This document shows positions 32,385-43,714 of a DNA stretch of 64,000 nt, piece after piece. Position 1 is the first letter of the stretch. Every line of letters begins with the position of its first letter. Both the position numbers and the translations under genes were made by a program. Source of the DNA: Harmothoe impar (taxonomy: Eukaryota; Annelida; Polychaeta; Phyllodocida; Polynoidae); NCBI GenBank assembly GCA_947462335.1, contig OX381714.1, positions 21,672,618-21,736,617 of the forward strand, given 5' to 3'. A model generated the notes under the pieces. That model had not been told where the DNA came from. It searched no databases and saw only the letters and a list, made by a program, of their open reading frames with translations.

Positions 32385-33419
32385 CACACCACCACCTTGT
32401 ACAGTTTATGCTAAGATGAAATATAATACAAATTTTATTTATCCCCAGACCCCCTAAAATACCCCCCTGGCTAGGCATACGGCTCTTATGGCCACCCAGA
32501 CTAATATTAGATATCGGCACGATTGGTTTTTTTTGCTCCAGACTAGGTTAATCATAAATATAATAAACATACATAAAGTATGTCCATTCAGTTGTACAAT
32601 TGGGTTTGGATCAGCCCATAAACTAAGACGACAATACCCAATGTCCTATGGTAAGTTATGATATCATCACATGAGTATTTTCAATATAACATACAATTGA
32701 TATCGTCACACAAGAAATGATGCTACCGGTACTTTAGATAATACATTTAATTTCAAAACACAAGGTTATACCTTTACCTATTAATTAGAACAATTTACAG
32801 CAATAACATATGCATTTATGAATCGTCCAAGACTTAGGTTGTGTAAAGGCAGTACCGGTATAAGGTGTTACATTCAGATACACTTGAGCATTCATTCAAT
32901 CGAACATACAATCACCCCTATCTGTAGAGGCTGTACCGGCATATTACATGTCATACAAATGAATAAGACTACTCTCTTACATTGAGAAATAACCTGGACT
33001 TAGATTGAGTCTGAGTACCGGTATATGAATGTCACGTTCACAAGAGCTTACACAATCATTTCATTAGATCTGCTAACCCTACGATTGCAGCACTGCTTCA
33101 AACTACCTGATATATTTATGTACCAACCAGGTCGATAATTGAATAGACTTTTCACAATTAATTAAATTAAAATATTTACCGGTAGTTTCTAACTAGATAA
33201 TTATAGTTTTCAGTCAGCTAAATTAATAATAATTCAACAATAATATTCCACGTTACTATTAAATTAGTTATTGACGAAAAACTTTAACCTTTTGAATTTG
33301 TAAGGGTTGGTTAATTACTATGTTAGCAGAAAAATTGAAGACCTTTTAGGTAGATACATAGAAACCACAGTTCTTGTTCTTGCAAGCTAATCAATCTGAT
33401 ATTCAGTCTGTGTTAGGGG
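32385..33419 (-). other. LINE spacer between ORF1 and ORF2 with periodic TACCGGTA
   Basis: About 1 kb of A/T-rich sequence without coding signal. The palindrome TACCGGTA (one copy TACCGGCA) occurs at 32724, 32853, 32934, 33016 and 33177. The steps 81, 82 and 161 suggest a decayed tandem repeat of about 81 bp; sequence between the palindromes is only weakly similar. The spacer is unusually long for a two-ORF LINE and might carry an internal promoter or RNA structure for ORF2 translation; this is speculation. Confidence 0.5.
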
Positions 33420-34934
33420 CTACTGGAGGAGTCGCCTCTGAAGTGTCTCATCGTCAGATTTCTCATCGCCATTGTCTTTGTCCTCATCGTCACCATCATC
33501 ACCATTCTCCAGGTCGTCTTCTGGCGGAGGGTCGTCTGCTGTTATGTCGTCATCTGGTTGTTCACCTTGTTCGTCATCTGCTCCAGGGTTTGGAGCATTT
33601 TCTCTACGTATCCTTTCAAGGATCAGACCATGTAGATTGGCAGAACTCAGATTTGCTTGTGTGCAATGTCTAGCTTGCCCGAGGTGAAATCCAGCCCCCC
33701 ACACAGGGTGGAAGCTGGCTTCATACAGCCTTGCGCCCTTAGTGCTCTGTAGGTAAGTGTTCATCTCAGGATCACTGAATTTGATCTTGTTGAAGTGAAG
33801 TAAATACCTCTCAGCATCTCGGGCCCATTCTTGATTTGTCGCTATACGCTTAGCGTCAGCCATCATTTCAAAGGGACAGGTTGCTGCCATGATCACGTCT
33901 CGTACCTTTTTGTCTCCACATATTTCCGCTTTCTTGGCTTGGAAGGCCTGTTCTACACTGCTGAATGTGACGCCCTCATCCTTAATAGGGCACGGGTAGA
34001 GATTAGACAGCCTGTTGTAAGGCGATCTGAATAATATACCATCCGGGGTATCAGTAGTCGTGGCCATTTCCATTGTTAGATGCGGGGAAGGCAGGTTACC
34101 CAGCTGGTGATGCTGATATGACACTTTATTGAGGATCAGAGCCCGTTGCCGAAGACGACAGTCCATGTTATTTGCTTTCGCAAGAAAAAACATAGCACGC
34201 AGATCTCCAAACTGCCTTCGTTCCAGCTCTGAGAGTTCATCTCCGATTGAACAGCCAAACCAATACCTATTGTCCTTGAGGTTGTTGAGCGACTTCATAA
34301 GACCAGACTTTATATTTGGTCTGTGTAATACCACACGGATCGTACGATACTTTATCCTTCGCTGGGGATCGCCATGTTGGTTGTTGTTGTTTTGACGCTG
34401 CGCCACTCCAATCCTTTCGGCGGACTCGATCTGCTCGACCCCCCATGGTACCTTAACGTCCTTGAACAACCGCCCAAGAATATTGTATAGATTCTCCTGC
34501 GGGTCTTCGGGGCAACCCTCAATAATAAATACCTTCTTTTTATCTAGGGTATCCATTTTTTCCAGCCTGTTGTCGTGTTTGGTGAGGAGTCTAGTCTGTG
34601 CGAGGGCGGTGTCAGATATCCTTGACAGTGCAGTCTCCGTCTCTTCCAACGTATTCGTGACACCAGTCAGTTGTTCCTTATGGCTGTCGAGCCTGTCCAA
34701 TATACTATCCAGAGACCTTGTGGTTTTGGCGTTTGTCTCGGTGATTCCAGTTAACGTATCGTTAATCTTTTTTAAAGTTCCCTCAAACCCGAGAGTCTTT
34801 TTTTCCTGCGCTGTCACACGCCTCGCCAGTTGGTTGACGGCACAGACCACGTCAGCGGTTGTGGCTCCCGCCGGTAGTAAGTCATCTTTTCCTCTATTTG
34901 GAGTTTTTTTCACGGATTTGCTTGCTTCAGCCAT
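33420..34934 (-). CDS. LINE ORF1 protein with coiled coil, RRM-like region and NADAR domain
   Basis: 504 residues, intact. The ATG at 34934 has A at -3 and G at +4. Residues about 30-130 are heptad-rich and likely coiled coil. Residues 133-280 follow the order of LINE ORF1 RNA-binding proteins: KKVFIIEGCPEDPQENL, ERIGV, RTIRVVLHRPNIKSGLM, SELERRQFGDLRAMFFLAKA. Residues about 303-445 match the NADAR (YbiA, DUF1768) family: LSNLYPCPI (309-317), FSSVEQAFQAKKAE (324-337, where relatives have E-H-x-F/Y-Q), W370, KFSD (385-388), LYEAS (403-407), VWGAGF (411-416) and NLHGLILERIRRE (433-445). The last 55 residues are mostly Asp, Glu and Pro. NADAR enzymes cleave N-glycosidic bonds of ADP-ribose or NAD-derived compounds, including ADP-ribose on guanine. 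Fusion with a retrotransposon RNA-binding protein suggests removal of such marks from element RNA or DNA, which I infer only from the domain. Confidence 0.85.
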   Translation of the reverse strand: MAEASKSVKKTPNRGKDDLLPAGATTADVVCAVNQLARRVTAQEKKTLGFEGTLKKINDTLTGITETNAKTTRSLDSILDRLDSHKEQLTGVTNTLEETETALSRISDTALAQTRLLTKHDNRLEKMDTLDKKKVFIIEGCPEDPQENLYNILGRLFKDVKVPWGVEQIESAERIGVAQRQNNNNQHGDPQRRIKYRTIRVVLHRPNIKSGLMKSLNNLKDNRYWFGCSIGDELSELERRQFGDLRAMFFLAKANNMDCRLRQRALILNKVSYQHHQLGNLPSPHLTMEMATTTDTPDGILFRSPYNRLSNLYPCPIKDEGVTFSSVEQAFQAKKAEICGDKKVRDVIMAATCPFEMMADAKRIATNQEWARDAERYLLHFNKIKFSDPEMNTYLQSTKGARLYEASFHPVWGAGFHLGQARHCTQANLSSANLHGLILERIRRENAPNPGADDEQGEQPDDDITADDPPPEDDLENGDDGDDEDKDNGDEKSDDETLQRRLLQ

Positions 34935-35060
34935 TCTTAGTGGCTGCTATATACCTTTATAAAGGTGTGAGTCCAATATGTCTTGATTCCGTTCTGTTTT
35001 ACTACTAATAATTCCAAAATAATGCGGAGCTTTTTTCGACCACGCTCTAGCCTTGTGACG
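34935..35060 (-). other. LINE 5' leader, boundary uncertain
   Basis: Sequence immediately upstream of ORF1 on the - strand. I see no TATA box or initiator that can be trusted, and the start of the element could be anywhere between about 34.95 and 35.2 kb. Confidence 0.3.
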
Positions 35061-35869
35061 CCATTTTTCTTGAAGTTCCTTCTCCCTTTAGAGAAAATTG
35101 ACAGATGGAGATATGAATTATCATGTTAAATCATTGAAGGGGAAGGCGAGCTCGAGGGAGTGCAGTAAGTACTGACGATAAGATCTGAAGGTTTTATATT
35201 GTGCTGTGGAGTGACTAAAAGCCTCGACATCATTACTGAACCCGTACGTCATAAGTATCTGTCATTTATAACTATGAAGTCTATGTTGAAAGGTTTTTTA
35301 GGCCACCATGCCCGTGTTAGATGTATGATGCTGTACATTAGTTTGCTTTTATTTATACATTGTTCAACGGCAGACTTATATGATATAGACACACATACAG
35401 GCCTACCAAAGCTATAATACTACATTTACTCTCTCGGCACTTCTGCGTACATGTATAAGCCTTTAATAACATGAGCGTTCTCTTAATGGTCGTCTTAGTT
35501 TAAGCCCATTATGATAATGAGGGCCCCATCTGTCATCATACATCATGACAATACAGCTTTATCAGTCCCCTCCAGGTAACCTACCGTGACTCACCACAAG
35601 CTGCAATCACCCCCACCCCCCCCCCCATCTCCAGACATACACTAGTACCCTGCCCCTACCTCACAATAGAAAATAGACCAGTTAAACAATACAACACTAG
35701 CACTGTATCCCCGGCGCTTATTCAAGACCAGATTTGAGGCCCCGCGTTCAATATGTATTCCAGTTGCACCCCACCTTGGGCCTGGCGCTTATTCTGGACA
35801 GGGGCCTCTTTAAAGGGAATTTCGACCTGTTAAATTCATCTTATGCCAGAGTCTGTGATATATGAGGGT
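35061..35869. other. Non-coding stretch
   Basis: No gene is supported. A C run at 35612-35627 and an A/T-rich flank of the LINE. Confidence 0.4.
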
Positions 35870-36020
35870 CTGCCCAGAGTGCCTAGTGACAGTGCTATAC
35901 TTAGGGGGACAAGATGGCGGCCTTTCCAGAATGCCTAGGCACAGTGCTACAGTGGGACAAGATGGCGGCCATCCCAGGTGGTCAGTTACCGTGCTATAGG
36001 GGGTCAAGATGGCTGCCCAC
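35870..36020. repeat. About 50-bp tandem repeat containing AAGATGGCGGCC
   Basis: Three units share ACAGTGCTA, GGGACAAGATGGCGGCC and CCCAG. AAGATGGCGGC also matches the core of YY1-type sites, repeated three times. Confidence 0.65.
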
Positions 36021-36499
36021 AGAGTGTAGCCCCATCACGCCCTATATACCCCGCGCCTGCTGCAGTGAGACTGGGTCTGTACACACAGGTACCTCCTGCC
36101 ACCCGACTCCACTCAGTGTGAGTTAGTGTGTGTGAGGCTGAGTGAGGGCGGCAGGAGGCCCCAGGTGGGCGATCAATGGGCGGCCAGTGGAGCTGAAACC
36201 CACACTAACTCGCCGTGAGCACACCCCAATGCCTCACCTTACCCACACATACACCATGTACATGTAGCACTGTGGGGACAGCCGTAACCGTAAAGGGTTT
36301 CACGGTCATCGGCCGACTTTGAGGCTCATACTTTTGCATTGGCACTGGTGTACTGTAAAGCTTTTCACTATTAAAATGTACCATGAAGCATGAGTGGCCT
36401 TTTACCGGTGATCTCGAGGAAGTGACAATTATTTTCACTGTTTCCCCTATTATAATATTGATTAACTTACTGTTCCATTAATTAGCTCATGCCTACCTT

Positions 36500-37440
36500 T
36501 CAGGAGTATATCAACCCCGTATGGTCGGCATGATACATCACATCCAGCCCTGGGAGTAAGCCCATCAGAGCTGCATACATGCAGCCATATTTTATTACAA
36601 TGAAGGATATAGTCCATTACAGCACTATGCGGCCTTTAAAGAGCTTTGGTGGTCTGCCTAATACATCAACATGGTGAAGATTGAGTAGATGACGGAGGAA
36701 AGCAATTAATTACAAGCGCATTCAATCCCATTTGCTTCTTACAGATAAAGATCTGTAAGGGGCCTTTGTCTAACCAAGTTATAACATCAACCCTTTAAGC
36801 ACAGCCTACTGCTTTAATGTCCCCTTTGGTCGGCATGATGCATGAATGTTACACTGGTTAGTAACTTGCTAGTGCCCCATTTATATACCATGCTGACCAC
36901 ACGTGGTTCTACGTATTCCAATTGGTGCATCATGACATGATGTCGTGTGGCATCATGCTATCCACAGAGGGCTGGAGGCAGCTTCAGCCAATACCAACAG
37001 TACCACAGTTGGTGTAACAGTCTATAGATCCCATCTCCACACACAGGTTTGGCTGATTACAGACCGTACTTAAGGCTGGTCCCATTAACTAGGACTGTGT
37101 GGGGAGACACACAACGCCAAGTGCCCCATTAGATACGGCCAATCAATAAGCAATGCACAATTAATCCGGGCTGCGCTTAAAAGGCACAACTGACGGTATA
37201 TGTTTCTAGCATTAAGCAGCCCCAGGGCGAGCAGCCATGAGCCTATTAATCTGACATCTTGTCCCCATATCTCTCTGTAACTTTGTGTACCCCCACTAAC
37301 ACTTTCAGGACGGCATGATGCCACATGGCTTCTGTTTCATTTTTCGGAGAGTTATATATCATATATATCCCGTAATGTTGAAAAGATGCCCGGCCGTAGC
37401 ACTGAGAGTTATTCACCATTGCTGCATTTGTGCATCATGA
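36500..37440. repeat. Three partial copies of the AAGGGCAGCA / ATGATGCA family
   Basis: Recognisable pieces at about 36500-36660 (GGTCGGCATGATACATC, CACTATGCGGCCTTTAAAG), 36780-36960 (AACCCTTTAAGCACAGCC, GGTCGGCATGATGCATG) and 37305-37440 (GGACGGCATGATGCC, TGCATTTGTGCATCATG). All are incomplete. No gene is seen here. Confidence 0.6.
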
Positions 37441-39347
37441 AGACAAGAAAAAAAAGCTTCCTCGTTGGTCAATATCGTTTTCTTAATTAGAGCCTTGTAA
37501 CTTTGATGACGAAGTATGTAGTGAATGATCTCTCTCAGTGTAGTAACATTAGGCGGAGCTTGGTGCCGAGCTCGGTGGGTGGCGCATACACAGGGAGCTT
37601 TATGGCTTCCCGTGGTTTACCAATGGGGATTTTCGTATTCTCCAATCTATTCACTTTAAATATGTGTATGGGACTTTGTGAGATAAGCAAACAGGAATTA
37701 CACATTTTCTAAAATACAAAGAGAGTGTGAACCAGGGTGACGGTTTGGTATTACGCTCTACTCACTGACGGGACTCGCTCATACTTCTGAAACAGTGGAA
37801 CTGGCGGGGAGGGGGAGGTGGTGTAAATCTTTTCATGCACAAAATGTTCAATCATATGATTCTTTGCACATTGCAGTTTCAATCAATCAATTAAAACAAT
37901 TATGAGATATATTAAATACAGCTAATAATTAATTCCATTTGTATTTTTGTTTTACTAGTATATCAAATACGATTCTGACAGTTATTTGGCCTCGGTGTTT
38001 GTCCTAAATATGTAGGCCTGCTCTAATAGTTTACAAATGGAAATATTTAAACCTTTATAATATAATACCAGTTTCAAATATATCAAACATAATTCAGAGA
38101 ATGTAAGTTATCAAAACATGGCCAATGAAAAAAACTACTGAATAACCTTCCTTTCAATCTCCCATCCCCAACGGTGCCCAACCCCTTGTAGTTATACAGA
38201 CCTATATACATGTGGTATTTAATGTCTGCCGTATAGTGGTACTTCCGGTGTACAGCCATGTTATCGGGTTGTCCCTCATGTAGACAGGTACAATGCCTGT
38301 AATGAGCAGACAGACGCAGCTTACACTGCCTGCACACACTGCACCCAGCAGGACCCCCCCCCCCCCTCACCAGCTGCTGTATCAAAGTGTCATCAAGGCA
38401 TTGACAACCTCCATTACACAACTAGCATTGACTCAACTACGCATTTTAAACATTATACAAAGTGACAGAAACATGGGACTCAACAAAAAAAAAGGCCATT
38501 TACACGACTTCAATCATGGCAGATCACACTATTTGAATTATATATCAGGTCCTTTGTGAATCACACCACTAATGTGGGTGATTCAGGAAACTGGTCGGAT
38601 GTTTGACAATTTAATTGATAGTCTACCTTCTAACATGCGATGTCGATTATTCAACCACGTAAAACTTTTGAAGGTGAATACAGGAGTTGGCCTTTTATCC
38701 TTTGTGCAATAACAATTATGAACTTGATTGTGGACTGGCAGGTTATGATCAAAGGCAGTGGTATTCAGCAAGAGTTAATCACTTTCATATAAGGATTATT
38801 TGATTGGGTCTAGTACTGCAGATGGCCACCATAGGCCCCAGTCAGCTCTGTGGTATCGTGCACCATAGGGTTACTGGAGGCCCTACTCTGTATTCATGCC
38901 TCATGTTGATGTCACATAGCTGTGCCCGTGGTCATCCCTCACCTGGCTGAGGCTGTACACCAGGTGCCGTGTGAGCTTTGTACATAGGGATCATCTTGTA
39001 GACATTGTGTCCTGCTACTGAGCACCATCAATGAACTTGTCATTGTCTGCATTACACATGTATACATTAATACCTCCCTGAATTATGGTATCCAGTTGTA
39101 TCAAATTATACACAATGAATGTATGTACATAGAAGAACTTTGATTCAGATCTTGGTTCATCCATAGAAAATACCCCACCTATTCCTCCAAAGAAATTTGA
39201 AAATAGGTAGGTATTGAAGATGCAAAGTATAGCTAGCTACAATATTGAGCATAACATGAAGATGTGCATCTAATGGCCATGTAAGGATATGGGCAGTGTG
39301 CAGTTGTTAGATCCCAGAAGCTAAATCATTAACAATGTGCAGTGTAA
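37441..39347. other. Non-coding stretch
   Basis: No gene is supported. Short open frames at 37.5-37.7 and 38.1-38.8 kb are unrecognised. There is a C run at 38351-38363. Confidence 0.4.
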
Positions 39348-39615
39348 AGTGTTCCCTGTACACGACTACTGCCTCGTTAGTCCGGCCGGCACCAGACAAC
39401 GCGGTGAGGGTCCTGACTGTTCACTGTACTCCCCTAATCAGGCTACTGCCTCGTTAGTTCGGCCGGTCAGTGTCCTTCGTGTTCCCTGCACTCCCCCACT
39501 GCCTCGTTAGTCCGGTCGGCACCACAAGAGGCGGAAAGGGTCCTGAGTGTTCCCTGTACGCGACTACTGCCTCGTTAGTCCGGGCGGCACCACAGAACGC
39601 CGTAAGGGTTCGAGG
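39348..39615. repeat. Tandem repeat built on CTGCCTCGTTAGTCCGGNCGG
   Basis: ACTGCCTCGTTAGT followed by CGGNCGGCACCA occurs four times, at about 39368, 39445, 39498 and 39568, each followed by a variable AAGGGTCCTGA and GTTCCCTGTAC part. Unit length varies from 53 to 77 bp, so copies differ by internal deletions. Confidence 0.8.
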
Positions 39616-40974
39616 GCGAAAGCGTCACTTTACAGTAGGGTACCAGCTAAGGCTATGGCGCTGGTACCGTGTAGCCGTTATGTACCACCAGGTGGGGCCT
39701 GGTGCATGGGGAGTGGACTTGTAGCTTAGCTTAATGAGTGCAAGTAATGTGACCCACAAGTCGGTAGTAATTACCCATAATGCCTAGAGATGTCAGTTCC
39801 TACCCAGAATGCAGTGGGACAGTTTGTCACATGATCTCCACCTGGGGCCTGCGTCTTGATGTCATTAATCACGGACGTGGTTCCAGCTAAAGCAGCCCTC
39901 TCACGATTTAACACGAAATGTTGGGGAGATCCAACAGAGGAAAGACTTATCAAGGGAAGTGGGAGGAATGGGGAAAACACCTCAGGAACTGGGAGGAAGA
40001 TAGATACCTAAAGAAGTGAGAGGATGGGGAGACCTAAGGATGTGGGAGAAGGGGAGAGGCCTAAGGGATTTGTCTCTCCCAATAGCCGAGAGACAAAGTG
40101 AGAAGAAAAGGTAGAATACAAGAGAGGTAAACAACGGAACCACAAATGTAGTAACAGGCTTTGCCTTGCTCTCCTCCATATCTCCATGTAGCCTGACACT
40201 AACCGCCTCGTCTCAGCCGTAACTGGACACTGTGCACTACACGTGACATGACTGTAGTGAATCTGAACAATGCTGTCAAAGTTATTACAGGTACAACATA
40301 GTGGAAACAGGTCCAGGTCCAGCTATTTTAAGTAGGGAGGACAGCCAGGGACCGCTGTCACGGCTTTGCATCTGTCACAGTGCTAAACAGCCTAAATGGC
40401 ATATCAGGAGAAAGAGGATGAATGGGCCTCATGTACCATGTTAGTTTGTAGTTTTCCAGACTATAGATAATGAGATTTTAATTGGTGCATCTAATGCAAC
40501 TGCTGTGTCAGCAGGAGGGTCGGAGCCTCATTTCCAGGACAGTTACTGGTGCTAGCTATACAGCAAGCTCAGAAAGGGCTCAATCCTTCCCATTAATATC
40601 TTAAGATAAGGGTTAAATGGACTCTGCTGACTGCATGGAATGAGCAGATGTTATATTTAATATTGTGTGATGATAATTAGTACTTAAATTATGTACAACA
40701 GAGATCCATCACTTTTGAAGGCAATTTCTATACCTTAAAACCACCTGGGCCCAACTTTTCTTTTTCAGAAAATCATATAAATTCATTTATCAACAGCAGA
40801 TCAATAATAGTTACATATCTGGATCCCCCCGTCATATTGAGATATCATATGATAAATTCAGACCATTTTTTAAAATTCGGTTGGCCTACCTATTTTAATG
40901 TACCGCACGTTGCACACACATAGCCTCTCATTCGTCTGCCCCTATCACTGCTCCCTGGAGGATACATGCCTTTG
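39616..40974. other. Non-coding stretch
   Basis: No gene is supported; a purine-rich segment at 39.9-40.1 kb keeps two open frames on the - strand without recognisable content. Confidence 0.4.
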
Positions 40975-41607
40975 TGTCACCATGGTGCATGAATGCAGCC
41001 GTGGCAAGTAAACTGCCAGTGCTGCATTCATGCATAACTTGCCAGTGCTCCGTTCATGCATTGTGCCTCCTCTAACAATTTGCTAGACTTGGCATGCAGA
41101 TACATGTCACTGTAATACTAGCGAGTTACCCGCCAGTGCTGCACTGGTACATCATGGCCAATGTAGTACTAGCGAGTTACCCGCCGGTGCTGCGCTGGTA
41201 AATCATGACCAATGTAGTACTAGCGAGTTACCTGCCGGTGCTGCGCTGGTACATCATGACCAATGTAGTACTAGCGAGTTACCCGCCGGTGCTGCGCTGG
41301 TACATCATGACCAATGTAGTACTAGCGAGTTACCCGCCGGTGCTGCGCTGGGACATCATGACCAATGTAGTACTAGTGAGTTACCCGCCGGTGCTGCGCT
41401 GGTACATCATGACCAATGTAGTACTAGCGAGTTAACCACCGGGCCTGCGCTGGGACATCATGACCAATGTAGTACTAGCGAGTTAACCACCGGGCCTGCG
41501 CTGGGACATCATGACCAATGTAGTACTAGCGAGTTACCCGCCAGTGCTACTTCATTATGACGTCGGCAAAAAGACCTTGAGGCATCATCAGGCACTTAAA
41601 GGGTTAA
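40975..41607. mobile_element. AAGGGCAGCA-family element with an amplified 51-bp interior
   Basis: The left part has GCATGAATGCAGCC and CAGTGCTGCATTCATGCAT, and the right end is GGCATCATCAGGCACTTAAA followed by GGGTTAAAG, as in other family members. Between 41149 and 41560 a 51-bp unit (ATGTAGTACTAGCGAGTTAC, then CCGCC, GTGCTGCGCTGGTACATCAT) is repeated about eight times with few changes. 51 is a multiple of three, so a 17-residue repeat appears in one frame; it is not a gene. Confidence 0.8.
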
Positions 41608-43549
41608 AGTGACCCTTTCACTAGAAACATACCAATTATCCCACTCAATTAGGAAACCACAAAATCCATTAAACCATGGGAACTGGCCTGAATCCCCACT
41701 ACGCCCCCCCCCCCCTCATGCCCCAGGCCCTCTAAGTAAGCCTATAAAGTCATGTGCCAGGAAGACAAATTATGTTTCCTGGCCTAGGGGGGAAACCGTT
41801 ACTGCCGGCTTACGTCTGTACCTCTTTTTACGTTTAGGCTAAAAGTGTTCGTTTTAGGTTAAACAACTCTACTTACGAAAACAAGGCCAACCTCCCCTGC
41901 CACACACACCAAAAGTAGGATTCCACTTTTTATATCTAATGGATGCGAAGAGCAGAGTTTTCAAGAGGACTTCCCTCTCTGTGAAAAACATTTTCAGCGA
42001 CGCAGTGGAAAAATATGTTAGTTACTCGCCAGGGCTATGTGACTACAGATGGGAACAGTGCAAACACCCTGCTGCCCTCACATGGTTAACAACGGTAGCT
42101 TATTTTCATTTAAGTAGTTTCTTTCTGCCTCACAACAAAACTGTTTACTGCTTGGAAACATAAACCCTGAATACTAATCATGTAGACCCATGTCCCAAAG
42201 CTGAGATATATGGCTGTACTTGGCACTGCCCGCAGTTAAACCAGCGGACATCTGGATTGTTTCCAGACAAGTCAAAATGATTGATGCATCTTGGCTACCA
42301 GTAAAGTAAATATATACTTTACCAAACAAAAGAGAATATACTTCATGTGAGTTGGCATTGCATTTTTTTAAGCAACGTAGATTTTACAGTGTTTTCTGCT
42401 CAGTGGGGAAAATGTCTTCAAAGTCTATGTGTACATTTCCCTGATTCAGAGAAATGATTTCCTATATACGCTGATGGTACACTGACTGCTTTCAGCAGAA
42501 GCTCACATGCTGAGTATCCTTCCCCTTTCCCTACAGTACAGCTCAATCGCCCCACCATAATACTTGATGACGAAACAGTTATTTATAAACTAGAAACTTT
42601 CTCATGGTGTGTTTCTTTAGGGATGCTAATTTGCATACACACATTTAGGCAGGGTACCCACATGTAGCTCCATCACCGTGAGCCCCCAGTGAGGGGTGGC
42701 TGTACAGGTGTGTAAGGGGTTCTTGGGGCTGCTGAGTGCCTTGTCATGAACCGGTGAACGCATAGAGAGAACCCAGTGAGATAATTGAAAACTACAAAGC
42801 TGCCCCCACCTCCTACCTCTAGCTACCTACCTCACCACCCCGGGGGTACCACCCCGCCCCCCTCCACACCTGTACGACACCTGTAGGAGGCTACAACACC
42901 TGTACACCAGCCGACACCATGGTGAGGGGGGAAAGGGGAGATTCACCATGAATCGGCCACATACCTAGAGCCGGATACCTAAACGTATCTGATTTTGTAG
43001 TAAGTCTTGCATGGTAGGCTTTCTTAATTATCATTCATACCACTTGACTTGTACTGTTATGAACAGGACTTAAAATATGTTTGAATAGATAAAAGATGCA
43101 AGTGCCCGACCTAAGGTATATATGGTCGGATTTAGGTGAATCTACCCTGCAGTTTTACTGAGATGTATGTTGTACAATTAGGTTGACATCTCAATGTGTC
43201 CTCCCTGCCCCATCCTATACGTTGTAGATACATATAGGCTATTGTATAACACCGCTTACCCAATCATCACGGTGACATATAACCTGATTTTTCACACCGC
43301 ATGAATTGGAAGGCCTGCTGTAATTCCTACCTTAGTCAACACAAAACCGCCATACTACAGTGACTTTGAAAATGCAGTCCATAAACCAGCCCTGAATGAA
43401 ACAGTACCAAGTTGATGTAATATATCTAGACCTTTTACTTTTTAGTTTCTCTACCTTTTTTCTTAACAAAAATTGGCCTAACTCTAGATATTGTCCGTGG
43501 TGAGTGGGTAGCATGTCTGAGCTGTATGACCTGGCACTTCTATAGCCTA
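41608..43549. other. Non-coding stretch
   Basis: No gene is supported. There is a C run at 41705-41714, a possible family end (CTGCCCTCACATGGTTAAC) at about 42070-42091, and C-rich sequence at 42.8-42.9 kb. Confidence 0.4.
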
Positions 43550-43714
43550 ATAAGCTAAAACGGCACGGCGGTTGCATACGAGTGCTTTTATTCAACGCGT
43601 GTACGCCACGGGAAGCCACGCGTTGGCTTCATAAGCCAACAAGTGGCTTCCCGTGGGGTGCACAAGTTGAATAAAACCACGAGTATGCAAACCGCGTGTT
43701 GTTTTAGATTTATT
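43550..43714. mobile_element. 165-bp near-perfect palindrome (foldback element)
   Basis: The two arms of about 80 bp (43550-43629 and 43632-43714) match almost throughout, including CACGGGAAGCCACG against CTTCCCGTGG and TTTTATTCAAC against GTTGAATAAAA. The loop is only a few bases. Open frames beginning MASRGVH occur on both strands because of this symmetry. It would form a hairpin in DNA or RNA. Confidence 0.8.

Larger units (their letters stand above)
24548..35000 (-). mobile_element. Two-ORF LINE (jockey superfamily) split by a Penelope-like element
   Basis: On the - strand: a 5' leader near 35.0 kb, ORF1 (34934-33420), a 1-kb spacer, ORF2 from 32366, a 5151-bp PLE insertion (26754-31904), the remainder of ORF2 to 24972, a 3' untranslated part with AATAAA at 24576-24571, and a 9-A tail at 24556-24548. 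ORF2 has an APE endonuclease and a YADD reverse transcriptase but no RNase H, as in CR1/L2/Rex1/Daphne-type elements. I could not identify the target duplication or the exact 5' end, so the 35000 limit is approximate. It sits in what looks like a host intron. Confidence 0.85.

Noticed and set aside
34462..34962. 166-codon + strand frame
   Set aside because: Antisense shadow of the LINE ORF1.
41149..41560. CRISPR-like array
   Set aside because: Repeats are contiguous 51-bp units without unique spacers, in animal DNA.
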